DNA from: Thiobaca trueperi
Lineage (GTDB): Bacteria > Pseudomonadota > Gammaproteobacteria > Chromatiales > Chromatiaceae
Direction: 5' to 3'
DNA: 64,000 nt
NCBI RefSeq assembly: GCF_004342175.1
Contig: NZ_SMAO01000003.1
Coordinates: forward strand, 124,001 to 188,000
The notes under the pieces: generated by a model
Told to the model about the DNA's origin: nothing
Seen by the model: the letters and a program-made list of their open reading frames with translations, nothing else
Database searches by the model: none
Shown here: positions 1-8,867 of the stretch, piece by piece
Layout of the letters: every line of letters starts with the position of its first letter
Numbering within the stretch: the first letter of the stretch is position 1
Translations under genes and position numbers: made by a program

Positions 1-17
1 CGGAATTCAATCGCTTC

Positions 18-99
18 TAAACCGCGCCCAGCCCGGTATGCGCTGTTTTTGGTTTGGAGCAGACTTGACAGCATCGACGACCGTGAGGGCTGGCGCGGT
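18..99 (-). repeat. TTAAACCGC-family half-element, degenerate copy
   Basis: This stretch begins TAAACCGCGCCCAG and ends GGCTGGCGCGGT. It matches the reverse complement of half B of the 193-bp dispersed element seen at 8868-9060, sharing the GGTATGCG and GCATCGACG blocks with the better copy at 53822. The terminal TTAA has decayed to CTAA on the left and is lost on the right. It lies about 280 bp upstream of rpmE. Confidence 0.75.
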
Positions 100-151
100 C
101 TGATGCCCAGTCGGGGGCGAAACGGGGCCGAGAAGGCATTCAAACAGGAAA

Positions 152-176
152 AGGGCTGCCCTGGGCGGGCAGCCCT
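152..176. other. Strong hairpin upstream of rpmE
   Basis: Positions 152-161 and 167-176 form a perfect 10-bp inverted repeat (AGGGCTGCCC / GGGCAGCCCT) with a 5-nt loop. Read on the minus strand it is followed by TTTTCCTGTTT, which resembles a rho-independent terminator, but no minus-strand gene precedes it here. It may be a terminator for neighbouring transcription or part of an rpmE leader. Apart from this hairpin and the repeat at 18-99, nothing else was recognised in 1-382. Confidence 0.45.
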
Positions 177-382
177 CTGCGACTTGGATCTGTTTCAGTT
201 GGGATGGAATGACAATACCCCTGTCAATCGGTGCGCAACTCCCCCTGATTCCTGTTGCTGACCTTCGACGCGAGCGTCTTGACGGGGACGCCAGACGCAT
301 GGATGGTTGCAGTCCTGTCGCGGCAATGATAAGGTCTCGCGTTTTCCAAGAATTCAAGCCCGAACGGGCACAAAGGGTCATC

Positions 383-583
383 ATGAAAGAAGGAATCCAC
401 CCCGGATACACCGAGGTCAAGGTGGTCTGTAGTTGCGGCAACGAATTTACGACCCGCTCCACCAGAGACAAAGAGATGCATGTGGAGGTCTGCTCCGCCT
501 GCCATCCTTTCTATACCGGCAAGCAGAAAGTCATGGACACCGCCGGTCGCGTGGACAAGTTCCGTCGCAAATACGCGCGCTAG
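383..583 (+). CDS. rpmE: 50S ribosomal protein L31 (zinc-binding form)
   Basis: This 66-residue protein has the expected length and starts MKEGIHPGY, typical of bacterial L31, a large-subunit protein at the central protuberance bridging to the 30S subunit. Four cysteines (C16, C18, C37, C40) form the zinc site, so this is the C+ zinc-containing paralogue rather than the zinc-free YkgM type. The ATG at 383 is chosen because family similarity begins exactly there, although the frame is open further upstream. It is followed by mdh on the same strand after a 147-bp gap. Confidence 0.95.
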   Translation: MKEGIHPGYTEVKVVCSCGNEFTTRSTRDKEMHVEVCSACHPFYTGKQKVMDTAGRVDKFRRKYAR

Positions 584-730
584 TCCTCATGACAAAGCGA
601 TGGTGCGCGGGCCGTTTTGCGCATCACTCGCCTGCGGCGGCCGTTTTCCCCACGCGCTTCAAGCGAGACCATCCCAGGCATTGGTTTGGCTCGTTCGGCA
701 TGCGCCTGTCATTATTCAGGAGTTTTCATC

Positions 731-1717
731 ATGAGCAAGACACCCGTTCGCGTGGCCGTCACCGGCGCTGCTGGCCAGATCGGCTATGCCCTGCTGTTCC
801 GCATCGCCTCTGGCGAAATGCTGGGCAAGGATCAGCCTGTGATCCTGCAATTGCTGGAAATTCCTGATGAGAAGGCACAAAAGGCGCTGGCGGGCGTGAT
901 GATGGAGCTGGAAGACTGCGCCTTCCCGCTGCTGGCCGGGATGGAGGCGCATGCCGACGCCATGACCGCCTTCAAGGACACCGACTATGCCCTGCTGGTC
1001 GGCGCCCGTCCGCGCGGTCCCGGCATGGAGCGCGCCGATCTGCTGGCTGCCAACGCCCAGATCTTCACCGCTCAGGGCAAGGCGCTGAACGCGGTCGCCT
1101 CGCGCAACGTCAAGGTCCTGGTGGTTGGCAATCCCGCCAATACCAATGCCTATATCGCCATGAAGTCGGCCCCGGATCTGCCGGCGAAGAACTTCACCGC
1201 CATGCTGCGTCTGGACCACAACCGCGCCGCCTCGCAGATCGCCATCAAGACCGGCAAGCCGGTGAGCGCGATCAGGAAGCTGACCGTGTGGGGCAATCAC
1301 TCGCCGACCATGTATGCCGATTACCGCTTCGCCACCATCGACGGCGCCTCGGTGCAGGCGATGATCAACGATCAGGACTGGAACGCCAATGTTTTCCTGC
1401 CGACCGTCGGCAAGCGCGGCGCCGCCATCATTGATGCCCGTGGCCTGTCCTCGGCAGCCTCCGCCGCCAATGCCGCCATCGATCACATGCGCGACTGGGC
1501 CTTAGGCACTAATGGCGAATGGGTGACCATGGGCGTGCCGTCCAACGGCGAATACGGCATCCCGCAAGACATCGTCTTCGGCTTCCCGGTCACCTGCGAA
1601 GGCGGTGAATACCGGATCGTCGAGGGACTGGAGATCGATGCCTTCTCGCAGACCTGCATCGACAAGACCCTGGCCGAATTGCAGGGCGAGCAGGACGGCG
1701 TCAGGCATCTGCTGTAA
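731..1717 (+). CDS. mdh: Malate dehydrogenase
   Basis: The 328-residue protein interconverts malate and oxaloacetate with a nicotinamide cofactor in the TCA cycle. The dinucleotide-binding loop TGAAGQIGY is at residues 10-18. The substrate-binding and proton-relay motifs are visible as [16 protein letters not shown] and the catalytic-histidine motif WGNHSP. Length and sequence fit the 325-330-residue cytosolic-type bacterial enzyme, not the LDH-like type. The ATG at 731 is preceded by CAGGAG with good spacing. A longer open frame upstream has no family similarity. The gene appears monocistronic and is followed by a repeat-filled gap. Confidence 0.96.
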   Translation: MSKTPVRVAVTGAAGQIGYALLFRIASGEMLGKDQPVILQLLEIPDEKAQKALAGVMMELEDCAFPLLAGMEAHADAMTAFKDTDYALLVGARPRGPGMERADLLAANAQIFTAQGKALNAVASRNVKVLVVGNPANTNAYIAMKSAPDLPAKNFTAMLRLDHNRAASQIAIKTGKPVSAIRKLTVWGNHSPTMYADYRFATIDGASVQAMINDQDWNANVFLPTVGKRGAAIIDARGLSSAASAANAAIDHMRDWALGTNGEWVTMGVPSNGEYGIPQDIVFGFPVTCEGGEYRIVEGLEIDAFSQTCIDKTLAELQGEQDGVRHLL

Positions 1718-1758
1718 GGCTATTCCCAGCAATCTCGATACCTGCCAATTCGAGCCTG

Positions 1759-1789
1759 AAATAGACAGGATTGGCAGGATTTTGCACGA
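1759..1789 (-). repeat. AATCCTGT-family short repeat, left flank of a TTAAACCGC element
   Basis: The stretch reads ATAGACAGGATTGGCAGGAT followed by TTTGCACGA. This is the GACAGGATT(AA)CAGGATT repeat found also at 8801, 12848 and (inverted) 13026. It directly abuts the TTAA of the 193-bp element that follows. Confidence 0.7.
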
Positions 1790-1982
1790 TTAAACCGCGT
1801 CCAGTGTGACATGCGTCATTTTCATTTTGTGTTTAGCTTTGGATGTCCGCGACCTCAGTGGAGACGCGGTTTAAAATTTCATATTATTGAATATCTTAAA
1901 CCGCGCCAGCTCCAGCTTTCATCAATTCTGCCAAGGCCGACCCAATCCCCAAACATCACATACCGCAATGGGCGCGGTTTAA
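1790..1982 (+). mobile_element. 193-bp bipartite TTAAACCGC element (full copy)
   Basis: Half A spans 1790-1874 and half B 1896-1982. Each half opens with TTAAACCGCG and closes with CGCGGTTTAA, and they are joined by an AT-rich hinge (ATTTCATATTATTGAATATC). The outermost ends are inverted (ACCGCGTCCAG left, ATGGGCGCGGT right). The flanks are AATCCTGT-type repeats on both sides, so the element probably inserted into such a repeat. There is no coding capacity, so any mobility would depend on a transposase elsewhere. It fills most of the 366-bp gap between mdh and the next gene. Confidence 0.8.
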
Positions 1983-2002
1983 CAGGATGCGGTCAGATTT
2001 TT

Positions 2003-2046
2003 TAATCCTGTGAATCTTGAAAAATCCTGTTCATCCTGTCCATTTT
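2003..2046 (+). repeat. AATCCTGT-family short repeat, right flank
   Basis: Three tandem-like occurrences of AATCCTG/ATCCTGT (AATCCTGTGAATCTTG, AAATCCTGT, TCATCCTGTCC) follow the 193-bp element after about 20 bp. This is the same short repeat as at 8801-8867, 13026-13074, 38079 and 55199. Confidence 0.7.
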
Positions 2047-2083
2047 TGCAGGTTGTTTCCGATATCGGATTGCAGAAAACCAC

Positions 2084-2695
2084 CTAAACCGCATCACCTC
2101 CCGCCAGCAGCCTTTCCACGTCTGCCAGACTTGCGCCCCGCTGTGGTCGATCCGTGACCGGGTCCAGCGGCGGATGGCGTCGCGCCTGGGGCGGCAGCAC
2201 GATCAGTTCGAACGGCGTCTCGCCAGCCATGAAACGGAACACCGGGTGGGCGCAGCGCCGACCATCGGGATAACGAAAGCTGCGCTCGCCTTCCTGCCAG
2301 GGAATGCGCCGTTCGATCAGGTCAAAAAGCACATCCTCGGGTCGCTCCGCGAACAGGAGCAACTCGACACCCAGCCGCCGATCACCTGATCCACTCAGGG
2401 CTGCGCCGATCAGTCGGGGCGAAAAGGCGTGCAACAGTCGCATGGCCTGGATGGCCTCGGCGCGTGGATCCCAGCGGTCAGGGCCGCAGTCGGCAAACAG
2501 CCGCCGCTGGATCACAACCGCCTCCTGCAACGCTTCATTGGTCGGCCAGTGACGCCGGTCGAGAATGCCGGTTCGTTCCGCCGCCTTGCGCCGTGCGCGG
2601 TCGAAGTCGGACAGTCCCTGCTCGACCATGATGCGCGCGGCCTCGTAGGTCAGGCGTTCTTTCAGTGTCTGGGTGCGGCCTCGTTCGGGCATCAT
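2084..2695 (-). CDS. Conserved hypothetical protein, nucleotidyltransferase-like
   Basis: The 203-residue soluble protein begins MMPERGRTQTLKERLTYEAA. It resembles a conserved proteobacterial family often labelled nucleotidyltransferase or, misleadingly, UDP-N-acetylmuramate-alanine ligase. The central segment RLIGAALSGSGDRRLGVEL followed by a helix-rich half is the recognisable part, but a complete catalytic motif is not obvious. I start at the ATG at 2695 because GGAG lies 7 nt upstream; an ATG at 2701 and a TTG at 2716 are alternatives. The TAG stop lies inside a GCGGTTTAG sequence like the end of the dispersed element. The gene is divergent from pilM. Confidence 0.6.
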   Translation of the reverse strand: MMPERGRTQTLKERLTYEAARIMVEQGLSDFDRARRKAAERTGILDRRHWPTNEALQEAVVIQRRLFADCGPDRWDPRAEAIQAMRLLHAFSPRLIGAALSGSGDRRLGVELLLFAERPEDVLFDLIERRIPWQEGERSFRYPDGRRCAHPVFRFMAGETPFELIVLPPQARRHPPLDPVTDRPQRGASLADVERLLAGGDAV

Positions 2696-2710
2696 TTTCA
2701 TTCTCCGGGC

Positions 2711-2741
2711 TGGCAATCATTGCGACCGATAAGGCTATAAT
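2711..2741 (+). promoter_or_regulatory. Possible pilM promoter
   Basis: A perfect TATAAT is at 2736-2741 and a weak -35 candidate TGGCAA at 2711-2716, spaced 19 bp. It sits in the 156-bp gap between the divergent nucleotidyltransferase-like gene and pilM. The -10 match is good; the -35 is poor, so this is a candidate only. Confidence 0.3.
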
Positions 2742-2851
2742 GGCCCCGCATTTGTGTGCTCGCAAAATCGGCTGGATTTGATACCTTTGGATCCGTATCG
2801 GAGAAAGCAGGTCACTCACGCGTTGATCGGACATGACCCGGCGGGATATTT

Positions 2852-3925
2852 ATGTTTGCTCTCAGTCGCAAAAGCACTCCTCTCCTCGGGATCGACATCA
2901 GTTCGACCGCTATCAAATTGATCGAGCTGTCGCGTACATCGGGCGCGGCGGCCAATCTCTTTCGGGTCGAGCACTTTGCCGTCGAGCCGCTGCCGCTGAA
3001 TGCGGTGGCGGAGAAAAAGATCGCAGACCCCGAGGCCGTCGGGCAGTGCATTCGCAAGGCGCTGATCCAGTCAGGCGCCCGCACCAGACGCGCCGCCGTG
3101 GCGGTGGCCGGCTCGGCGGTCATCACCAAGGTCATTGCCATGTCCGGCGCCTTGAGCGATGCGGACATGGAGAATCAGATCCAGCTTGAGGCCGACCAGT
3201 ACATTCCTTATCCGCTGGAAGAGGTCAATCTCGACTTCGACGTGATCGGACCCTCGCCGAATGCGCCTGAAATGGTGGATGTGCTGCTGGCGGCTTCCCG
3301 GCGCGAGAACGTGGATGACCGGGTCGCCGCGCTCGAAATCGCCGGTCTGACGCCCATCGTGGTGGATGTCGAGGCCTATGCGATGGAAAACGCCTGCTCG
3401 CTGCTGCTGCGATCACGACTCGACGAGCAGGGCGAGCAAATGGTCGCAGCGGTGGATGTCGGCGCCGCGACGACCACACTCTACATTTTCAAAAAAGGTC
3501 AGATCATCTACACCCGCGAGCAGAATTTCGGTGGTCAGCAGCTCAGGGAGGAAGTCCAGCGCCGTTATGGTCTCTCGCGCGAGGAAGCCACCCGAAAGAT
3601 TCTCGACGGTGATGTCGCCGACACGTATGAGGCGGACGTGCTCAATCCCTTCAAGGAGGCGCTGGCGCAGCAGATCGGACGCGCGCTCCAGTTTTTCTAT
3701 TCGGGCACGACCTTCAATCGGGTCGATCAGATTCTGCTCGCCGGTGGCCCGGCCGGTATTCGTAAAATCAATGTTCTGGTGGAGGAACGTCTCAAACTGC
3801 CGACCCTGGTCGCCAATCCTTTCAGTCAGATGTCGCTGTCGCCCGGCATTAAATCCCAGGAACTCATGCGCGAGGCGCCCGGCATGATGGTCGCGGTTGG
3901 TCTTGCCCTGCGAGGATTCGATTAG
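2852..3925 (+). CDS. pilM: Type IV pilus inner-membrane platform ATPase-fold protein PilM
   Basis: The 357-residue protein is a cytoplasmic actin/FtsA-fold protein that binds the N-terminus of PilN in the type IV pilus alignment complex. It begins MFALSRKSTPLLGIDISSTA; the GIDISSTAIKLIEL segment is the first phosphate-binding loop, and AAVDVGAATTTLYIF (about residues 193-207) the second. ILLAGGPAG near residue 300 is the third nucleotide-binding motif. It is the first gene of an unbroken pilMNOPQ operon, and its stop codon directly abuts the pilN start. Confidence 0.96.
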   Translation: MFALSRKSTPLLGIDISSTAIKLIELSRTSGAAANLFRVEHFAVEPLPLNAVAEKKIADPEAVGQCIRKALIQSGARTRRAAVAVAGSAVITKVIAMSGALSDADMENQIQLEADQYIPYPLEEVNLDFDVIGPSPNAPEMVDVLLAASRRENVDDRVAALEIAGLTPIVVDVEAYAMENACSLLLRSRLDEQGEQMVAAVDVGAATTTLYIFKKGQIIYTREQNFGGQQLREEVQRRYGLSREEATRKILDGDVADTYEADVLNPFKEALAQQIGRALQFFYSGTTFNRVDQILLAGGPAGIRKINVLVEERLKLPTLVANPFSQMSLSPGIKSQELMREAPGMMVAVGLALRGFD

Positions 3926-4555
3926 ATGGCACGCATCAATCTACTTCCCTGGCGCGAAGCCGCGCGCCAGCAGCGGCGCAAGGAATTCGGGGTCGCGCTC
4001 GGCATCGCCTTGGGCGTCACCCTGACCGTGGCCGTCGTGGTCCATCTGTTTTTTGAGAATCGGATCTCCGCTCAGCAGGAACTCAATCGGTTTCTCGAAA
4101 GTGAGATCGCCAAGGTCAACACCCAGATCAAGGAAATTCAGGATCTGGAGAAAACCAAAGCGGATCTGCTCGCGCGCATGGAGATCATCCAGCAGTTGCA
4201 GAAGAGTCGTCCGGAAATTGTCCGTCTCTTCGACGAACTGGTGACGGCCCTCCCCGAGGGTCTCTATCTGACCAAGATCGAACAGAGCGGGCGCACGGTG
4301 ACGGTCGAGGGCCGCGCCCAGTCGAATGCGCGTGTCTCGGCCTTCATGGGCAGAATCGACGGCTCCCACTCGATCGGCAGACCGCGTTTGCTCCTGATCG
4401 AAAACAAGGATAAGACAGGGACCGGTCTCAGCCATTTCCGGCTCGCCTTCGACCAGATCGGCCAGGATGCGGGGGCCGAAACGACGAATGCGAAGACGCC
4501 TGCGGCGAAAACGAAAGGCGCGAAACAGGTCGCCAATCGCAAAGGATCCAGCTAA
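3926..4555 (+). CDS. pilN: Type IV pilus assembly protein PilN
   Basis: The 209-residue bitopic inner-membrane protein begins with the conserved cytoplasmic motif INLLPWRE (residues 4-11), which docks into PilM. One transmembrane helix follows at about residues 24-43, then a periplasmic coiled coil (about 45-100) and a small ferredoxin-like domain. The Lys/Ala/Thr-rich tail after about residue 180 looks disordered. PilN pairs with PilO in the alignment subcomplex. The ATG directly follows the pilM stop, and the TAA overlaps the pilO ATG by one base. Confidence 0.95.
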   Translation: MARINLLPWREAARQQRRKEFGVALGIALGVTLTVAVVVHLFFENRISAQQELNRFLESEIAKVNTQIKEIQDLEKTKADLLARMEIIQQLQKSRPEIVRLFDELVTALPEGLYLTKIEQSGRTVTVEGRAQSNARVSAFMGRIDGSHSIGRPRLLLIENKDKTGTGLSHFRLAFDQIGQDAGAETTNAKTPAAKTKGAKQVANRKGSS

Positions 4556-5160
4556 TGGACCTCAATGAACTCAATCAGCTCGATCTGAACAGCTACGGCG
4601 AATGGCCGATTCCGGTCAAGGCGGTCGCCATCCTCATCGCCAGTTTTGTGCTCGGCGGACTGGTCTATTATCTCGACACCCAGGAACAGCTTGGTCGTCT
4701 CGCGCAGGCCCAGGCCCAGGAACAGGAACTGCGCACCAGCTTCGAGAGCAAGCAGCGCAAGGCGGTCAATCTGGACGCTTACCGCCAGCAGCTTGCTGAA
4801 ATGCAGGAATCCTTTGGCGCCATGCTGCGTCAGTTGCCCAACAAGACCGAAGTCGCCTCACTGCTGGTCGATGTCTCCCAGACCGGACTGGCCAACGGGC
4901 TCGAATTCGAGCTGTTCCAACCGGAAAGCGAACAGAACAAAGGCTTTTACGCCGAACTGCCGATCCGTATCCGCGTCACCGGCACCTATCACGATTTCGG
5001 CCGCTTCATCAGCGGTCTGGCAGCCCTGCCGCGCATCGTCACCATCCATGATGCGATCATCACCGGCAATGACGTTAAACAGAAGAACCCGAACGAAAAA
5101 CTCACGCTTCAGGCCACCGTCAGGACCTATCGTTATCTGGATGAGGAGGCGGTCCCATGA
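4555..5160 (+). CDS. pilO: Type IV pilus assembly protein PilO
   Basis: The 201-residue bitopic inner-membrane protein has a transmembrane helix at about residues 23-41 (VKAVAILIASFVLGGLVYYL). A periplasmic coiled coil rich in Gln follows (about 45-90), then a ferredoxin-like domain. It forms a heterodimer with PilN and contacts PilP. Start and stop overlap the neighbouring genes by one and four bases, indicating translational coupling. Confidence 0.95.
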   Translation: MDLNELNQLDLNSYGEWPIPVKAVAILIASFVLGGLVYYLDTQEQLGRLAQAQAQEQELRTSFESKQRKAVNLDAYRQQLAEMQESFGAMLRQLPNKTEVASLLVDVSQTGLANGLEFELFQPESEQNKGFYAELPIRIRVTGTYHDFGRFISGLAALPRIVTIHDAIITGNDVKQKNPNEKLTLQATVRTYRYLDEEAVP

Positions 5161-5681
5161 TCTGCCGTCACGCCCCGCGCCTGATACCGCTCCTGGCGCT
5201 CCTGCTGGCGGGCTGTGGCGGCGACCCCATGAGCGATCTGCAAGCCTATGTGCGCTCGGTCAAGGCGCGTCCGCCGACCCCGATTGAACCGCTGCCGGAA
5301 ATTCAGGCGGTCGATACCTTTGTCTATGAGCCGGGCGAGCGCCGTGATCCCTTCACCCCGGACGCCCAAACCGAGCCGGTCGAACCGCTGGTCGATGACA
5401 ACGGTTTGGCGCCCGACCCCAACCGCCGTAAAGAAGAGCTGGAAAGCCATCCGCTTGATTCGCTGCGCATGGTCGGCACCCTTGAACAGGAGGCGACCCG
5501 CTGGGCGCTGATCCGCACCAAAGATGGCACGCTTCACCGCGTAAAAGTCGGTCACTACCTGGGTCAGAACAATGGCCAGATCAATGACATCAGCGAGAAT
5601 GCCATTCAGTTGACCGAAATCGTCTCCGATGCGCCGGGCCAATGGCGCGAACGCGCTGCCACGCTTGCGTTGACCCAATAA
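5157..5681 (+). CDS. pilP: Type IV pilus lipoprotein PilP
   Basis: The 174-residue lipoprotein has a signal peptide ending in the lipobox LLAG-C, with the acylated cysteine at about residue 20. A proline-rich disordered linker follows, then the C-terminal HR-type beta domain containing RMVGTLEQEATRWALI. PilP links the PilNO inner-membrane complex to the PilQ secretin N-domains. The ATG overlaps the pilO stop (ATGA) and pilQ begins 21 bp downstream. Confidence 0.95.
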   Translation: MICRHAPRLIPLLALLLAGCGGDPMSDLQAYVRSVKARPPTPIEPLPEIQAVDTFVYEPGERRDPFTPDAQTEPVEPLVDDNGLAPDPNRRKEELESHPLDSLRMVGTLEQEATRWALIRTKDGTLHRVKVGHYLGQNNGQINDISENAIQLTEIVSDAPGQWRERAATLALTQ

Positions 5682-5702
5682 ATCCGTGGAGGGAAGTCTT
5701 CG

Positions 5703-8060
5703 ATGAACAGCCTGTTTCAACGAGGCCGCGGGGCCGGGTCGCATCCGCTCGCGTCTGGCCGGACCAGTTTTGCCGTCCGTCTCCTGAGCCTGCCGCTCCT
5801 GCTCGCTGCGCTCGCCGCCCCGGTGATGGCGGCCGATCTCAAGGCCGTCGAGTTCGCCGCACTGCCCGGTGACCGGGTTGAAATCCAGTTGACGCTCTCC
5901 GGCCCGGTCGCCACGCCGCAGGCATTTGCCACCGAAGCCCCGGCCCGGATCGCGCTCGATCTGCCCGGTGTGGTCAGCCGGCTTGAACGCAAATCGGTCC
6001 CCATCGGCGTCGGCGCGGTGCATAGCCTGGTCGCCGTCGAGGCCAGCGACCGCACCCGCGTGGTCCTCAACCTGAACGATCCGGTTCCATACGACATCAG
6101 CACCGTCGGCAACCGCGTCATCATCAAGATTGGTGGTCAGGGCGCCACGCCTGGCGCATCGCCGCCTCCGGTCATGGCTCAGAGTGCGCAGCAACCGCCT
6201 GCGACCCAGGTGGAGCCGACGCGTGCGGCCTGGAGCCCGCCGCCCCGTTCCTCGCGCTCGGCAGGCGCGGGACCGGCGGTCAGCGACATCGATTTCCGGC
6301 GTGGGACCGAGGGGGAGGGGCGCGTCATGATCCGCCTGCCCAGCGATACCACGCGGGTCGCGGTGCGCGAGCAGGCCAGCCGCGTCTTCATCGATCTTTA
6401 TGACACCTCGTTGCCGCAGCGTCTGTTCCGTCGGCTCGATGTTACTGACTTCGGCACCCCGGTGACGGCGGTCGAGTCGCGGCCCAACGGGCGCAATGTC
6501 GAGGTCGAAATTCAGACCGAAGGCGATTTTGATTACATGGCCTATCAGACTGATGCGCTCTTCACGCTCGATTTCCGTCCCCTGACCCCGGCTGAAAAGG
6601 AAGAAAACGCGCGCAAAAAGGTGGTCTACGACGGCGAGCGTCTGTCGCTGAATTTCCAGGACATTGAGGTCCGCGCCGTGCTTCAGGTGCTGGCCGATTT
6701 CACCGATCTGAATCTGGTCGCCAGCGACACCGTGCAGGGCAATATCACCCTCCGGCTCAAGAATGTCCCCTGGGATCAGGCGCTCGACATCATCCTCAAG
6801 ACCCGTGGACTGGCGATGCGCCAGACCGGCAATGTCATTCTGGTCGCGCCCGCACAGGAGCTTGCCGCGCAGGAGCAGCTTCAGATGGAGTCCGAGCAGA
6901 AAATCGAGGAACTGGCGCCGCTGCGGACCGAGTTCATTCAGATCAATTATGCCAAGGCGACAGAAATTGCCGCCGTCCTGAAGGGGGCGGGAAAATCGAT
7001 TACAGCGCAGAACGTCCGTTCGGGTTCCCGGTCAACTGGTGGAAAATCAGGTGCCGCCGCTGCTTCGCAAGCCATCAGCGCGGTCGTGGGGGATCGGGGC
7101 ATCCTGTCGCCTCGTGGCTCGGTGACGGTCGATGATCGCACCAACACCCTGATCGTTCAGGACACGCTGGCGAGTCTCGAAGAGGTTCGCCGTGTCGTCA
7201 TCCTGCTCGATGTGCCGGTGCGACAGGTCATGATCGAATCGCGGGTCGTGATCGCCACCAACGATTTTGCCCGCGATCTGGGTGTGCGCTTCGGCGTCTC
7301 CGGTTCGATGGGGTCGGCGGGTGGCAATGAGATGCTGATTGCCGGTGGTCAGCCGGGAAGCCTCGCGGTCGGTGGGTTCGACAAGGGGCCGTTCGGGCTC
7401 AATGTTGGCACGGGCGCACCCTATAACTCGGGCCTGATCGATGCGGCTGGCAATCAAACCCTCATCACCAATCTCCCGGCCAACACCCTTTTCGATCCGT
7501 CGGGATCGATTAATTTTCTGGTCGGCAAAGTCGGTTCTTACCTGCTCCAACTCGAACTCTCGGCCATGCAGCGAGAGGGCCGTGGGGAGGTCATTTCCAG
7601 CCCGCGCGTCATCACCTCTGACCAAAGTCAGGCAACCATCAAGGTTGGTCAGGAAATCCCTTATCAGGAGCAGACTGGACAGGGCAATACCTCGGTATCC
7701 TTCAAGGAGGCCGTGCTGCAATTGGATGTGACGCCGCACATCACACCGGATGATCGGATCATCATGGATCTCAAGGTCAACAAGGATTCGCCCGACTATA
7801 CCAACTCCGTGCTTGGCGTTCCGCCGATCGATACGCGCTCAGTGGAAACCAATGTGCTGGTCGATAACGGTGAGACCGTCGTGCTTGGCGGCGTCTTCGA
7901 GCGTGAAAAGACCTTCAGCAAACAGCAGGTACCCTGGCTCGGCGATGTCCCCGTGCTGGGCCGCCTGTTCAAGCAGGAGGCAAGACAGGACAACAACCGT
8001 GAACTCCTGATCTTCGTCACGCCGAAAATCCTCAAGGGCGATATGAATCAACGCCAGTGA
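5703..8060 (+). CDS. pilQ: Type IV pilus secretin PilQ
   Basis: The 785-residue outer-membrane secretin forms the pore through which the type IV pilus passes. The signal peptide has its hydrophobic core at about residues 27-41, cleaved near VMAAD. Two AMIN peptidoglycan-binding domains (about 45-140 and 195-290) follow, separated by a Pro/Ala/Gln-rich linker. The STN domain starts near residue 315 (LSLNFQDIEVRAVLQVLADF), followed by the N1 domain and the C-terminal secretin barrel. The barrel motifs include VISSPRVITSDQSQATIKVG and VPWLGDVPVLGRLFK. The ATG has GGAGG 11 nt upstream. Confidence 0.97.
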   Translation: MNSLFQRGRGAGSHPLASGRTSFAVRLLSLPLLLAALAAPVMAADLKAVEFAALPGDRVEIQLTLSGPVATPQAFATEAPARIALDLPGVVSRLERKSVPIGVGAVHSLVAVEASDRTRVVLNLNDPVPYDISTVGNRVIIKIGGQGATPGASPPPVMAQSAQQPPATQVEPTRAAWSPPPRSSRSAGAGPAVSDIDFRRGTEGEGRVMIRLPSDTTRVAVREQASRVFIDLYDTSLPQRLFRRLDVTDFGTPVTAVESRPNGRNVEVEIQTEGDFDYMAYQTDALFTLDFRPLTPAEKEENARKKVVYDGERLSLNFQDIEVRAVLQVLADFTDLNLVASDTVQGNITLRLKNVPWDQALDIILKTRGLAMRQTGNVILVAPAQELAAQEQLQMESEQKIEELAPLRTEFIQINYAKATEIAAVLKGAGKSITAQNVRSGSRSTGGKSGAAAASQAISAVVGDRGILSPRGSVTVDDRTNTLIVQDTLASLEEVRRVVILLDVPVRQVMIESRVVIATNDFARDLGVRFGVSGSMGSAGGNEMLIAGGQPGSLAVGGFDKGPFGLNVGTGAPYNSGLIDAAGNQTLITNLPANTLFDPSGSINFLVGKVGSYLLQLELSAMQREGRGEVISSPRVITSDQSQATIKVGQEIPYQEQTGQGNTSVSFKEAVLQLDVTPHITPDDRIIMDLKVNKDSPDYTNSVLGVPPIDTRSVETNVLVDNGETVVLGGVFEREKTFSKQQVPWLGDVPVLGRLFKQEARQDNNRELLIFVTPKILKGDMNQRQ

Positions 8061-8089
8061 CCACATCGTCCGGACAGATGCCCTAGAGC

Positions 8090-8162
8090 GCCCGCTTGCG
8101 GGCGAGCGTCCTGGTTTGAGTTTGAACACTTTTGCTTGCCAGCCCGTCGCCCGCAAGCGGGC
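8090..8162. repeat. REP-type inverted pair between pilQ and aroK
   Basis: The 16-bp arm GCCCGCTTGCGGGCGA (8090-8105) recurs as its perfect reverse complement at 8147-8162, and each arm is itself nearly palindromic (CCCGC-TT-GCGGG). The right copy reads GTAGGAGCCCGCTTGCGGGC on the minus strand, a sequence style typical of REP elements. The pair would fold into a large cruciform or mRNA hairpin 30 bp after the pilQ stop, suggesting a role in termination or mRNA 3' stability. This role is inferred. Confidence 0.75.
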
Positions 8163-8238
8163 TCCTACCCCTCCCCGTGCGCGCCGGAATCGGTTTCGAC
8201 CCTTGCCCGCGCGCCTAAAATCTGGCATATCGTTCGTT

Positions 8239-8763
8239 ATGATACGCGCACAGAATATTTTCATCGTCGGCCCCATGGGCGCCGGCAAAAGCACTGTCGG
8301 TCGACAACTGGCTGAATCGCTGTCTTACACCTTCAAAGATAGCGATCAGGAGATCCAGCGTCGTACCGGCGTCGATATCCCAACCATCTTCGAATTTGAG
8401 GGCGAGGCGGGCTTTCGCGCCCGCGAGCGACAGGTCATCGAAGAACTGGTGGCCGAGGAACGCATCGTGCTGGCGACCGGCGGCGGAGCGATCCTGAGCC
8501 CGGAAAACCGCCAGAACCTTTCTGCCCGTGGCGTGGTGATCTATCTGCATTGCAGCCCCGAGCAGCAGCACGCCCGCACCGTCCGTGATCGCAACCGTCC
8601 GCTGCTGGAAACCGAAGATCCGCTGACCCGGCTGCGCGATCTGATGGAAGCGCGCGAGCCGCTCTATCGTCAGGTGGCCGACATGGTGGTCTCCACCGAG
8701 AAGCGCGGCACCAGTTCAGTCGTCAAGGAAATCTGCCGCCGGCTGACCTCTGAGGAAACGTAG
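8239..8763 (+). CDS. aroK: Shikimate kinase
   Basis: The 174-residue enzyme phosphorylates shikimate at the 3-hydroxyl in the chorismate pathway. The P-loop GPMGAGKST is at residues 11-19, the shikimate-binding DSDQEI segment near residue 34 and GFRARE near 56. The GGGAI motif is near residue 80, and the lid motif DRNRPLL follows. I start at the ATG at 8239 because AroK proteins begin here; the frame is open 123 bp further upstream but that region lies in the REP pair. Only a weak ribosome-binding site is visible. aroB follows after a repeat-filled gap. Confidence 0.95.
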   Translation: MIRAQNIFIVGPMGAGKSTVGRQLAESLSYTFKDSDQEIQRRTGVDIPTIFEFEGEAGFRARERQVIEELVAEERIVLATGGGAILSPENRQNLSARGVVIYLHCSPEQQHARTVRDRNRPLLETEDPLTRLRDLMEAREPLYRQVADMVVSTEKRGTSSVVKEICRRLTSEET

Positions 8764-8800
8764 GCGATTTCCTGAACAGCACAGATCTGGACACGCATCG

Positions 8801-8867
8801 AATAGACAGGATTAACAGGATTTCGCAGGATGGACAGGATTTTTTTAAATCATTGTTTTTAATCCTG
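8801..8867 (-). repeat. AATCCTGT-family repeat, left flank of the aroB-proximal element
   Basis: The segment contains AATAGACAGGATTAACAGGA, then CGCAGGATGGACAGGATTTTTT, then TTTTTAATCCTG running directly into TTAAACCGCG. The uninterrupted ACAGGATTAACAGGATT at 8806-8822 is the inverse of the presumed empty target AATCCTGTTAATCCTGT. Confidence 0.75.
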
